A DNA stretch of 64,000 bases. Origin: Clostridium folliculivorans. Its GTDB lineage: Bacteria > Bacillota > Clostridia > Clostridiales > Clostridiaceae. How positions within the stretch are numbered: position 1 is the first letter of the stretch; every line of letters starts with the position of its first letter. The notes below the pieces were generated by a model that saw nothing but the letters and a program-made list of their open reading frames with translations, ran no database searches and was not told the DNA's origin. Both the position numbers and the translations under genes were made by a program. Where the stretch lies: contig NZ_BQXY01000001.1 in NCBI RefSeq assembly GCF_024341905.1, forward strand, positions 92,928 to 156,927. The letters are read 5' to 3'. Shown here one piece after another: positions 7,955-16,782 of this stretch.

Positions 7955-9472
7955 TCACCTATTTTTCCCTTTAATACGACCTTTTACAGAAATTTTGTAA
8001 TTGTGTAGGCTTAGATACCACCAAGGAGCTCTTATAGGTGAATCTGTTATAGATTCAGAGCTGAAAGATCCTACTGTATTCATGTAATTGACTCCAAAGG
8101 AGCGTAAACTCATGAGATAGACAATGAAGCCTATTACACCAAAGAGATAACCATAGATGCCTAAGAAAGCAGATAAAATAAGGAATATAAATCTTAAAAA
8201 TATGGTAGCGCCAACTATTTTTATATTTAATAATCCTACAATTCCAGTTATAGCTACGATTATAACCATGGGAGCACTGACAAGCCTAGCGTCAACAGCT
8301 GCTTGACCTAATACTAACGCCCCAACTATACTTATGGCTTCACCTAAATCAGATGGAAGTCTTGTTCCAGCTTCTCTTAAAACCTCAAAACTAAATATCA
8401 TTAATATAGCTTCCAAAATTGTTGGCAGTGGCACATTTTCTCTGGCTGCATATATACTAAGCAATAGATTAGTAGGTATCATTTCCTGGTTATATGTTAC
8501 AATGGAAATATATAGTGCCGGAACACTTACTGTAAATATAAAACCAATTATTCTTATAATTCGATTGAAAGACATAAAGAGGTAATTGTTGTAATAGTCT
8601 TCACCAGTCTGAAAATACTCAACGAATAAAAAAGGGACAGTTAGTGCAAAAGGAGTTCCGTCAACTAATATAGCTATCCGTCCTTCAAGAATTTTTCCAA
8701 CCACAACATCAGGTCTTTCTGTGCTCCCAACAGTTTCAAAAGGAGATAGGGGAGCATCCTGTATCATTTCCTGAATATATTCAGAATCAATTAAACTGTC
8801 AATATTGATTTGATCTAGCCTAGTAATCAACTCATTTAATATTTTGTCTTGGACCTTACCTTCCATATAACATAAACATATATTTGTATTGGTTTCTTCA
8901 CCTATTCGTCTAAATTGGAATTTTAAATTGGTACTTTTAGCTCTTCTTCTTATTAAAGATAAATTAATCATTAGAGATTCTGTAAATCCTTCCTTTGAGC
9001 CCCTAAGAGCCTTTTCAGATGTAGGTTCATCTATGGCTCTAACTTTAAAATCCTTTGAATCAATTATAAGAGCAGATGAGGAGTGGTCTACTATAAGAAT
9101 AGTATCACCACCTATAATACAATTTATAATTTCAGATATATCATTAGATTCTTTTACATCACTAGAAGGCAGAATTTGATTCAGTAGTTTATAAAATATA
9201 TTCTCTGGATTATCTTTTGAAAGATCAGCGTTCAAAATAGGTCTTATAATATTCTTACTTATATAATCATTGCTTACCATTCCGTCAATAAAGATAGTAG
9301 AGCATCTTATACTGTTTTGGTATTGATTTTGGATATTTCTTATCCTCAATGTATCATCTTTTGCAAAGATTTCTTTAAACAATGCAATATTTGAGTCAAG
9401 TGAAGTTGAGAGTTTTTTGTTATATTCAGCTTTTGATTGAGTTTGATTTTTTGAAGTATCATTTGTATCCAA
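7955..9472 (-). CDS. Spore germination receptor A subunit (GerAA family)
   Basis: 505 residues. An N-terminal soluble domain (about 1-290) contains FIDGMVSNDYISKNIIRPIL and the GD-rich segment IIGGDTILIVDHSSSALIID. The membrane part contains the family motif SPFETVGSTERPDVVVGKIL, ILVDGTPFALTVPF and several helices. GerA A-subunits oligomerise and are proposed to form an ion channel. I place the start at TTG 9472, because AAGGAGGG lies 8 bases upstream; the longer frame from GTG 9499 would overlap this ribosome-binding site. First gene of the A-C-D-B operon. Confidence 0.93.
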   Translation of the reverse strand: MDTNDTSKNQTQSKAEYNKKLSTSLDSNIALFKEIFAKDDTLRIRNIQNQYQNSIRCSTIFIDGMVSNDYISKNIIRPILNADLSKDNPENIFYKLLNQILPSSDVKESNDISEIINCIIGGDTILIVDHSSSALIIDSKDFKVRAIDEPTSEKALRGSKEGFTESLMINLSLIRRRAKSTNLKFQFRRIGEETNTNICLCYMEGKVQDKILNELITRLDQINIDSLIDSEYIQEMIQDAPLSPFETVGSTERPDVVVGKILEGRIAILVDGTPFALTVPFLFVEYFQTGEDYYNNYLFMSFNRIIRIIGFIFTVSVPALYISIVTYNQEMIPTNLLLSIYAARENVPLPTILEAILMIFSFEVLREAGTRLPSDLGEAISIVGALVLGQAAVDARLVSAPMVIIVAITGIVGLLNIKIVGATIFLRFIFLILSAFLGIYGYLFGVIGFIVYLMSLRSFGVNYMNTVGSFSSESITDSPIRAPWWYLSLHNYKISVKGRIKGKNR

Positions 9473-9673
9473 TAATGTGACCCTCCTTCCAAGGTTCACT
9501 CTATGTAATCTTAATATTCTTCCGTAAATATGATAAACATGGGAATCAACGCTATGGGTGTAAAAATATATAACTATTGTTTCTATATATGTTTTTATTT
9601 ATTCACATTAAAGGCGATATGTAATGAGTGCAATATAACTAATTTAAGTGATGGACGATATAACAACTTTTAT

Positions 9674-9748
9674 CTTACAGTTCTGTAAGGTACAGAGCTA
9701 TTTTGTAAGTGTACTGATATAGAGTAGAACACTAATAATGGATATAAT
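9674..9748 (+). promoter_or_regulatory. Predicted operator and promoter of the ABC exporter operon
   Basis: CTTACAGTTCTGTAAG (9674-9689) fits the TNACA-N4-TGTAA pattern described for BceR-like response regulators. A further half-site TTTTGTAAG follows (9701-9709), then TATAGAGTAG (9718-9727) and a -10 box TATAAT (9743-9748). The -35 region is poor, as in activator-dependent promoters. The same elements occur with the same spacing at 13495-13569. The remaining bases between 9473 and 9802 are AT-rich and without a gene. Confidence 0.65.
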
Positions 9749-9802
9749 TAGAACATGATAAGTGATGATGATTTATAAAAAAGTTAAGGGAGAGATTCAT
9801 AA

Positions 9803-10489
9803 ATGGAAATATTGAAGGTTGAAAGTTTAAATAAAACTTATGGTAAAGGAGATAACATAGTTCAAGCTCTAAAAGATGTGAGTTTATCTATAAACAAAGG
9901 TGAATTTGTAGCTATAGTAGGGGCTTCAGGTTCAGGAAAGAGTACACTTTTACATCTTTTAGGTGGATTAGATACACCAACTAGTGGAAAGGTAATTATA
10001 GATGGAGAAAGCATCTATAATTATAAAGAAGAAAGGCTTGCAATTTTTAGAAGAAGAAAGATAGGTTTTATATTTCAATTTTTTAATCTAATTCCTGTGT
10101 TAGATGTAGAGGAGAATATTTCCTTGCCAGCACTTTTAGATAACGAAAAAGTTGATGAGAGATATTTAAATGAAATAATTGAGATTTTAGGGCTAATAGA
10201 TAGAAAAGGACACTTGCCTTCAGAACTTTCTGGAGGTCAGCAGCAAAGAGTGTCTATTGGAAGAGCTCTTTTAAATAAACCTTCAATAATACTCGCTGAT
10301 GAACCTACAGGAAATCTTGATAGTAAGAATTCTAAAGAGGTTATAGAGCTTTTAAGATTTACTGCGAGAAAATACAATCAGACTTTGATACTTATAACTC
10401 ATGATGTAAATATAGCAACTATGGCAGATAGGGTTATAACTATTGAAGATGGAATGATAATTTCTGATAAAACCTTGAAAAGCAGATAA
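9803..10489 (+). CDS. ABC transporter ATP-binding protein (MacB/LolD type)
   Basis: 228 residues, a stand-alone nucleotide-binding subunit. Walker A GASGSGKST (residues 40-48), signature LSGGQQQR, Walker B IILADEPTGNLD and the switch histidine in LITHD are all present. The sequence is of the group that works with FtsX-type permeases in antimicrobial-peptide resistance or lipoprotein-handling systems. It is 24 bases upstream of such a permease gene. The promoter region carries an operator resembling BceR-type sites, and a two-component system follows 3.4 kb downstream, so induction by an envelope-active compound is a reasonable inference. Confidence 0.95.
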   Translation: MEILKVESLNKTYGKGDNIVQALKDVSLSINKGEFVAIVGASGSGKSTLLHLLGGLDTPTSGKVIIDGESIYNYKEERLAIFRRRKIGFIFQFFNLIPVLDVEENISLPALLDNEKVDERYLNEIIEILGLIDRKGHLPSELSGGQQQRVSIGRALLNKPSIILADEPTGNLDSKNSKEVIELLRFTARKYNQTLILITHDVNIATMADRVITIEDGMIISDKTLKSR

Positions 10490-10513
10490 GAGTAGAATAG
10501 AGGGGGAAAAGTT

Positions 10514-13033
10514 ATGATAAGTAGCTATAAAGAAATAACTGGACGATATTTAAAGGCCAATAAAAAGAGAGCTTTGCTGACTATAATAGGAATAGTCTTA
10601 TCAGTAGCATTAATTTCAACTATTGGGTTATTTTTTAAAGGAATGCAACAGGTTGAACTAGATAATGCCAGAGATGACTATGGCTCTTTCCATGTTATGT
10701 ATAAAGATACCACTGATAAGGTGTTTGAACAGGTTGTGAACAATCCTAAGGTGGGCAAGTACGGATATTATAAAGTAGATGGAGAGATAAAATTAAATGA
10801 TAATATAATTGCAGATAAATTAGTAACTACAAACAAAGCACTAGATTTACTACCATTTAAGATTAAAGAAGGAAGAATGCCTAATAATGAACAGGAGATT
10901 GCTGTTGAAAGATGGGCGGTAAGCTATATATCAAAGTCCATAACAGTTGGTGACAAAATAAAACTTGCTGATAAAGATTATACTCTTGTAGGAATACTTG
11001 AAGATAGTTCTTCTACTCAAGAAGGAAATAAAGCAAGAATAATTACAAAGAATGATAATTTATCTAAAGGAGATTCAACACTTTTAGTGCAGGTTAAATC
11101 AGGTATAAATCTTAGAAAAGCAATTAACGAGCTCACAAAAATAGGAGATGAGAAAAAGGTTTTAGAAAATGGACCTGTTTTGAGGCTTGAAGGCGCTGGT
11201 ACAAAAGGCGATGGGTTAGATGGGTTATGGTCAGCTGTATTTATAATAGTTTCTATTGTAGTGATTTGTACAGTGGCAGTTATATATAACTCTTTTCAAA
11301 TTGGTGTTGTTGAAAGAATGAAGGAATTTGGTCTTTTAAGAGCAGTAGGAACTACACCTAAGCAGATAAGGTTCATAGTACTTAAGGAAGCCACTATACT
11401 TGCTTTTATAGCAGTACCGATTGGGTTAATATTTGGATTAATAGCTATAACTATACTATCTATTGTATTTAAACTTATAGGTAGTGACTCTGTAGTAGCT
11501 ACGAAGCTAGTAATAAGCCCTATGGTTCTGATATCTAGCTTTATAGTTGGGATTATATCTGTTTATCTATCAGCTCTGCTACCAGCCATATTTGCGGGAA
11601 GAATATCTCCGCTTTTAGCTATAAGCAGTAGAAATTCAATAACAAAAGGAAAGATAAAAAAGACTGAGAATAGAATAATTAAAAAGCTTTTTGGCTTTGA
11701 AGGTTCTATGGCGGCTAAGAATATAAAGAGAAATAGAAAAAGATATAGAATAACCGTATTTTCTATAGTTATAAGCATAGTGCTTTTTATAACCTTTAGT
11801 TCCTTTATGGACATGACGCTAACTGTAACTAATGAGCCAAATGAATCAAGAGATATACATTTTACAGTCAATAACAATGATTATGATGAAAATAAAACTA
11901 ATACTAGTCTAAATGCTATGGCTGAAGAGGTTAAAAAATTAAGCTCTGTAAAGGAAGTCTATAATAGTTACAGATATTATTATTTTAGTGCAGCAATCGA
12001 TAATAACAAGGAATTAAAAGAAGTAAAGAATATTGGAAATGTATATAAAAGTGTAAATTATAATGGCAAGGAACAAACTCTAATAACTTCTACAGTTCAG
12101 CCTTTTGATGATAAATCTCTAGAAGCATCAAAGAAATACTTAGTTGAAGGAAGCATAGATAAGGCTAAACTAGAAAAGGAAAATGGAGTAATCCTAATAA
12201 AGAAGGATAAAATATTAAATCAAGCAACTAAGAAAAAATATTTAGGACCTATAGCAAATATTAAGGTTGGAGATGAAATTCCAATTCAGTATGATGAAAT
12301 AGATAAAGATTCAACCAATTCTGAGGCAGATGAAAAGCCAAAGGAATTTGGAAAAGGAAAAGTAATAACCGTTAAGGTTATGGGAATAGTATCAACTGAT
12401 CCTTTTGATAATAGTGGGGCATCAAATGGGCTAAAGCTTATTACAACCGAGGCACTTACTAAAAAGATTATGGAGAAGGATAAGCTTGAACCAAACTCTC
12501 TATTAATAAAAATAAAAGATATAAATGCAGATAAAACTGCAGGGGAACAAATAGAGAGCTTTACTAAATCTAATAATTCACTTTACGTATACAATCAAAT
12601 AGATGGAAACAGGAGAGAGAAAGCAAGTGCGCTAATGATACAAATATTGATATATGGATTCATTACCGTAATTTCTCTTATAAGTTCAGTAAATATAATC
12701 AATACAATAACTACAAATATAATTTTAAGAAAGAGAGAGTTTGCAGCACTTAAATCTATAGGGCTTACTCAAAAGGGACTTAAAAAGATGATTGTGCTAG
12801 AAGGTATTTTGTATGCCGTAGCAGGAACTATATATGGCTCTATAATAGGTTGTGGATTGTCATATTTATTGTATAAGTCTATTTCAGATGTGAGAGAGTT
12901 TGCATGGAAAGTGCCTATTGGTGCTATGATTATATCATTTATTGCATCATTAATAATTGGATATTTATCAGTTCTTTCACCGCTTTCTAGAATAAAGAAA
13001 ACAAATCTTATTGAGGCAATAAGAGAAGAATAA
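10514..13033 (+). CDS. FtsX-family ABC transporter permease, large
   Basis: 839 residues with two repeats of the FtsX architecture: a helix near residues 19-37, a long extracellular region, three helices (about 235-375), then a second helix near 410-430, another long extracellular region (about 440-700) and three C-terminal helices. Partner of the ATPase encoded just upstream. This mechanotransmission layout resembles MacB/YtrF-like systems more than the ten-helix BceB type. Substrate is unknown; peptide antibiotics or cell-envelope ligands are typical for the group. GGGGG-rich ribosome site 8 bases before the ATG. Confidence 0.92.
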   Translation: MISSYKEITGRYLKANKKRALLTIIGIVLSVALISTIGLFFKGMQQVELDNARDDYGSFHVMYKDTTDKVFEQVVNNPKVGKYGYYKVDGEIKLNDNIIADKLVTTNKALDLLPFKIKEGRMPNNEQEIAVERWAVSYISKSITVGDKIKLADKDYTLVGILEDSSSTQEGNKARIITKNDNLSKGDSTLLVQVKSGINLRKAINELTKIGDEKKVLENGPVLRLEGAGTKGDGLDGLWSAVFIIVSIVVICTVAVIYNSFQIGVVERMKEFGLLRAVGTTPKQIRFIVLKEATILAFIAVPIGLIFGLIAITILSIVFKLIGSDSVVATKLVISPMVLISSFIVGIISVYLSALLPAIFAGRISPLLAISSRNSITKGKIKKTENRIIKKLFGFEGSMAAKNIKRNRKRYRITVFSIVISIVLFITFSSFMDMTLTVTNEPNESRDIHFTVNNNDYDENKTNTSLNAMAEEVKKLSSVKEVYNSYRYYYFSAAIDNNKELKEVKNIGNVYKSVNYNGKEQTLITSTVQPFDDKSLEASKKYLVEGSIDKAKLEKENGVILIKKDKILNQATKKKYLGPIANIKVGDEIPIQYDEIDKDSTNSEADEKPKEFGKGKVITVKVMGIVSTDPFDNSGASNGLKLITTEALTKKIMEKDKLEPNSLLIKIKDINADKTAGEQIESFTKSNNSLYVYNQIDGNRREKASALMIQILIYGFITVISLISSVNIINTITTNIILRKREFAALKSIGLTQKGLKKMIVLEGILYAVAGTIYGSIIGCGLSYLLYKSISDVREFAWKVPIGAMIISFIASLIIGYLSVLSPLSRIKKTNLIEAIREE

Positions 13034-13085
13034 ACAAAGAATATATTTCTTTATATTAATAATTAGCAAGAGCTAGGAGATGTCT

Positions 13086-13469
13086 ATGAATAAGAAGATT
13101 AAAGTTGGATTAGGTATAGCTTTTGTACTATTACTAGTGATTATTGATATTATAAAGTTTACTAGTGTATACAAAATAGATATTAGTAATAAAGCCGATA
13201 GAACTGTTAACAATCTAGAGTTAAGGTATAAAGTAAATGGAACTATAAAAAATATATCACAGTTAGAACCTAGAAGGTTTTGGGAATATAAAATTGATAC
13301 TAGTGAATTAAATGGAGAGGATCAAATACTTTTAACTTATAAAGATAAGACGGGGAAGTACTATGAAAAATACCTAGTAGGATATTTAGAAAAGGGGTAT
13401 AGAGGAAACATTAGTGTAACGATAAATGATATTGATGATAACGGAAAACTAGAGCTTCGTATTGAGTGA
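13086..13469 (+). CDS. Small membrane-anchored protein of the ABC exporter operon, unknown function
   Basis: 127 residues: one N-terminal membrane helix (about residues 6-26) and an outside domain of about 100 residues predicted as beta-rich (DISNKADRTVNNLELRYKV and later strands). No family recognised. The ATG at 13086 is 6 bases after AGGAG; an in-frame ATG at 13080 directly abuts it and is unlikely to be used. It follows the permease gene by 52 bases and precedes the operon terminator, so it is likely an accessory or immunity-like component of the exporter. That role is inference. Confidence 0.75.
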   Translation: MNKKIKVGLGIAFVLLLVIIDIIKFTSVYKIDISNKADRTVNNLELRYKVNGTIKNISQLEPRRFWEYKIDTSELNGEDQILLTYKDKTGKYYEKYLVGYLEKGYRGNISVTINDIDDNGKLELRIE

Positions 13470-13486
13470 AGGAAATTTAATTATAG

Positions 13487-13523
13487 GAGTTTGTCTTACA
13501 GATCTGTAAGACAAACTCTTTTT
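13487..13523 (+). terminator. Terminator that also contains an operator-like palindrome
   Basis: A 32-base perfect palindrome (13487-13518), left arm GAGTTTGTCTTACA, followed by TTTTTC. Its centre CTTACAGATCTGTAAG matches the operator upstream of the ABC operon, so terminator of one operon and regulatory site of the next seem to be combined. Confidence 0.85.
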
Positions 13524-13569
13524 CTGTAAGCCCTCATTTATGGAGTAGTAGGTTTGGTAAAGATATAAT
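13495..13569 (+). promoter_or_regulatory. Predicted operator and promoter of the two-component operon
   Basis: CTTACAGATCTGTAAG (13495-13510), half-site TTCTGTAAG (13522-13530), TATGGAGTAG (13539-13548) and -10 box TATAAT (13564-13569). The distance from the first base of the palindrome to the -10 box is 69 bases, exactly as in the ABC operon promoter at 9674-9748. This points to co-regulation and autoregulation by the response regulator encoded at 13872. Confidence 0.6.
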
Positions 13570-13688
13570 TAATACATAGATAAGATTTAGTAAAAAGTTT
13601 CTTTGAAAATGTAAATTTTATTACGGAATGGTACCTCTATAGAAAAAATAAAAATAGTGAAAATTTTAATAACAAAGGAGAAGTTATC

Positions 13689-13820
13689 ATGAATAAGTTT
13701 ATGGAAATAGTTAAAGTAGTATATTTATGTATAGGATTAATGTTTTTAGCAAAAGAAGTAATTAATAATAGTAATGAAAATTTAAATGAAGATTTGCAGA
13801 ATTATGGTGTTTCTATATAA
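13689..13820 (+). CDS. 43-residue single-helix membrane peptide upstream of a two-component system
   Basis: Short open frame with a good ribosome site (AAAGGAG, 8 bases before the ATG). The peptide has one hydrophobic helix (about residues 7-22, IVKVVYLCIGLMFLA) and an acidic, Asn-rich tail ending in NYGVSI. No family recognised. It lies between the regulated promoter at 13495-13569 and the response-regulator gene, so it would be the first gene of the two-component operon. Small membrane peptides of this kind can connect a signal to a histidine kinase; that role is inference. Too short to be picked up by usual ORF cut-offs. Confidence 0.6.
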   Translation: MNKFMEIVKVVYLCIGLMFLAKEVINNSNENLNEDLQNYGVSI

Positions 13821-13871
13821 TTATATGTAAGAATTAGCAATAAATTTATATTATTTAGTGAGGTGCATAGA

Positions 13872-14573
13872 ATGGCAACTACGCTTCTGCTAGTAGAAGA
13901 TGATCAGTCATTAGCTCTAGGAATAGAATTTACTCTTAAGGATGAAGGTTATGAAGTGCTTAGAGCTTCAACTTTAGGGGAAGGAAGAAACATTTTTAAA
14001 AGTAAGAATATAGATCTTATAATACTCGATGTAAACTTGCCAGATGGAAGTGGCTATGATCTATGTAAAGAGATAAGAGAAGACAGTGAGGTTCCAATTA
14101 TGTTTTTAACGGCATTGGATGAGGAAGTAAACGTGGTTTTAGGGCTTGAAATAGGTGGAGATGATTATATAACAAAGCCTTTTAGAGTAAGAGAACTGTT
14201 ATCAAGAGTTAAGGTTTTACTGAGAAGAACGATTAAGAATCAATCTATTGCCAACAGATTAAAGAGTGGAGATATAATAGTTAATACTTCTAGTGCCACT
14301 GTTAGTAAAGGTGATAAAGATATAATTCTTACAGCTCAAGAATATAAACTTCTATTAATTTTCTTAAATAAACATGGAGTTCTAATGAAGAGAGATGAGA
14401 TATTAGAGCAATTGATAGAAGGATCAGAAGTTTTCTTCGATGAAAATACATTAGCAGTTTATATAAAGAGAATAAGAGAAAAGATAGAGGACGATCCAAA
14501 ACAACCAGAATACATAGTCACTCAGAGAGGGCTTGGGTATAAGTGGAATAAGGAAGTTGATAGTTTAGTTTAG
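13872..14573 (+). CDS. OmpR-family response regulator
   Basis: 233 residues. Receiver domain with phospho-acceptor Asp53 (IILDVNLPDG), acidic pocket VEDD near residues 8-11, and conserved Lys in DDYITKPF. C-terminal winged helix ends YIVTQRGLGYKWN, as in the OmpR/PhoB group. I chose the ATG at 13872 with GAGGTG upstream; the in-frame GTG at 13863 is part of that ribosome site. The histidine kinase gene follows after 12 bases. Matching operators before the ABC exporter operon and before this operon are its likely targets. Confidence 0.95.
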   Translation: MATTLLLVEDDQSLALGIEFTLKDEGYEVLRASTLGEGRNIFKSKNIDLIILDVNLPDGSGYDLCKEIREDSEVPIMFLTALDEEVNVVLGLEIGGDDYITKPFRVRELLSRVKVLLRRTIKNQSIANRLKSGDIIVNTSSATVSKGDKDIILTAQEYKLLLIFLNKHGVLMKRDEILEQLIEGSEVFFDENTLAVYIKRIREKIEDDPKQPEYIVTQRGLGYKWNKEVDSLV

Positions 14574-14585
14574 GGAGAATTTAAT

Positions 14586-15833
14586 ATGAAAAAATATTTT
14601 GCAAATCCTGAGCTTAAATTGAGCTCAGTTATTCTTTTTTTATTGACAACAATGTTTTTATTTATTACTTTATTTGCTTTAAAAATCTACAATAATAATC
14701 TAAAGGATGATTATATAAAAAGTGTTGGGGCTATCACTGCTAGAGTTATAGAGAAAGACCCATCTTTAGAAAAAGAACTTATTCCCCTTATAACAAAGGA
14801 AGCGAATAAAGAACAAAGAGAAAAAGGAGCTGAACTCATAAAAAAGTATGGTCTTACAGAAAGCTTAGACAATGAACTTTTTCCTTATATAAATGATGTT
14901 AGCAAGAAAAATAATTACACTATAATATTGATATTTTTATTTATAACTCTTATATTTTTAACACTCAATTACATACAGTACTCTTTTTTTTACAAGAGAA
15001 TAAGAAGATTGTCTTTAGGAGCTAAAAAGGTTATAGAAGGGGAGTATGAGATAAATATAAATGAGAATAAAGAGGGAGATTTTTCAAAACTTGCAGTGTC
15101 GTTTAATTCGATGAAAGATATTATAAGAAATAATATAACAGAGCTTGAGAAAGAAAAACAGTTTTTAGTCGACTTACTTTCTGATATATCTCATCAATTA
15201 AAGACGCCTCTTTCGTCAATGATGGTTTATAATGACATACTTTTGAGTAAGGAATTATCAAAAGAGCAAAGAGAGACCTTTTTGGTAAACAACGCTAATC
15301 AGTTAGATAGAATGAGCTGGCTTATACAGAGTATGCTAAAGCTTGCAAAACTTGATGCAAAGGCAATACAGTTTGATAAGATAACGGAAAGTCTTATTGA
15401 AACTATAAGTGAATCAATCAATGCTCTAGAGAGTAAAGCTGGAGAAGCTGGAGTAAAGATAAACTTCCAAGATGAACAAGAGATGGTTCTTTTCCATGAT
15501 AGGCTATGGATTGAAGAGGCAATAATAAATATAGTGAAGAACGGTATTGAGCATACAGATAGGGGAGGAAAGATTGACATTACCTTAGAAGAAAATCCAT
15601 TATATAAAAGAGTGGTTATAGAAGATAATGGAGAGGGTATAAATGAAGAAGACTTGCCAAATATATTTAAGAGATTTTATAAGGCGAAAAATTCAAAGAA
15701 GAGCGATTCTGTTGGCATTGGGCTAGCGCTTTCAAAATCTATAATAGAATCACATAATGGGATCATAGAGGCCAAGAGTAAAGTTGGAGTTGGGACAAAG
15801 TTTATAATAACTTTCCATAAATACAATCTGTGA
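14586..15833 (+). CDS. Sensor histidine kinase of the two-component system
   Basis: 415 residues. Membrane helices at about 12-34 and 111-133 enclose a 75-residue outside domain rich in Lys and Glu; a HAMP-like linker follows (about 134-187). The phospho-acceptor His203 is in DISHQLKTPLS. The catalytic ATPase domain shows the N box (IVKNGIEH), DNGEGI and GIGLALSKSIIESHNG. Its extracellular domain distinguishes it from the intramembrane-sensing BceS kinases, which lack one. Partner is the regulator just upstream. Confidence 0.95.
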   Translation: MKKYFANPELKLSSVILFLLTTMFLFITLFALKIYNNNLKDDYIKSVGAITARVIEKDPSLEKELIPLITKEANKEQREKGAELIKKYGLTESLDNELFPYINDVSKKNNYTIILIFLFITLIFLTLNYIQYSFFYKRIRRLSLGAKKVIEGEYEININENKEGDFSKLAVSFNSMKDIIRNNITELEKEKQFLVDLLSDISHQLKTPLSSMMVYNDILLSKELSKEQRETFLVNNANQLDRMSWLIQSMLKLAKLDAKAIQFDKITESLIETISESINALESKAGEAGVKINFQDEQEMVLFHDRLWIEEAIINIVKNGIEHTDRGGKIDITLEENPLYKRVVIEDNGEGINEEDLPNIFKRFYKAKNSKKSDSVGIGLALSKSIIESHNGIIEAKSKVGVGTKFIITFHKYNL

Positions 15834-16128
15834 TATTTATGTTATAGACTTAGTAAATCTATGTAGATAGTACTTTTCTATTTAATATTTCTAAAAAGAA
15901 TTATTTAGTTTAAGCTAAAAGTTTCTGCTTGGAATTATGTACAAAAACCTTATATTTTTTATGGAAATTATATTAAAAAGTTAATAATAATTAACATATT
16001 ATTAGCACAAAAGATATAATTTATTAATAATTATTGTTTATAATAATATTATAGGATTTAGAAATGAATAAGTTAGCAAAATGCCATTAACAAAAGAGCG
16101 TTTAATGTTATTGATCCCCTAATAAATA

Positions 16129-16160
16129 GCAGCTAGATTACCCCAATCTAGTTGCTTTTT
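16129..16160 (+). terminator. Isolated terminator-like hairpin in a 414-base intergenic region
   Basis: Arms GCAGCTAGATT (16129-16139) and AATCTAGTTGC (16145-16155), loop ACCCC, then TTTTT. It lies about 295 bases after the kinase gene and about 90 bases before the next gene, in a region (15834-16247) with no open frame. It may end the kinase transcript or a small RNA. Confidence 0.7.
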
Positions 16161-16247
16161 AAAATATTAAAGATGTAAAGGATTTTATTCGAAATGTATC
16201 TACGAAATAGCTCACCTTCAATTAAATAATAAAAGTGGAGAGGGAAT

Positions 16248-16763
16248 ATGAGAAAACCATCTAAAAGTATTTCTGTTATCTTATTTATTATGTTAGTTTT
16301 TTTTTCGTTTCAAATTATTAGTGTATACCAATACTTTTCTAGTGTAAGATCTACTCTAAAGAATAACTTCAGCATAGATGTGCCGAAACCAAAACATGAA
16401 ATTAAAGTGATGTCTGATATACAGAGGATGCCGGCAGAAGGAAGAGCATATTCAGTTTTAGAATATGATGAAGATAACACTAAAAAACTAAAGGATTTTA
16501 GTAAGTGGAAGCTAGTTGATAAAGAAAGTAAAGGCGAAGTAAATGAGTTTGTAGATAAGTTTAGAGATTGTCTATCAGTTAATAATAATGAAAAAGCTGG
16601 GTTTAATAAATATATTCCACAAGTACAAGAGAAGACTTTATACTATTTTAAACCAAATAAAAATGATTACGCAATTTTACTGTTCAATGAAGACGAAAAG
16701 AGAATATATGTGTTAGAATATATTGATAGATTTGAGAAATATAGTATAAGTTTTAAAAATTAG
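16248..16763 (+). CDS. Membrane-anchored protein of unknown function
   Basis: 171 residues with an N-terminal membrane helix (about 9-31) and a soluble, presumably extracytoplasmic domain. No family recognised. Notable features are the proline-containing stalk DVPKPKHEIKV after the helix and the C-terminal aromatic region YYFKPNKNDYAILLFNEDE. Ribosome site GGAGAGGG before the ATG. The flavodoxin-like gene follows after 19 bases, so the two may be cotranscribed, but nothing else links their functions. Confidence 0.75.
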   Translation: MRKPSKSISVILFIMLVFFSFQIISVYQYFSSVRSTLKNNFSIDVPKPKHEIKVMSDIQRMPAEGRAYSVLEYDEDNTKKLKDFSKWKLVDKESKGEVNEFVDKFRDCLSVNNNEKAGFNKYIPQVQEKTLYYFKPNKNDYAILLFNEDEKRIYVLEYIDRFEKYSISFKN

Positions 16764-16782
16764 ACTATGGGAGTTGTTATAA

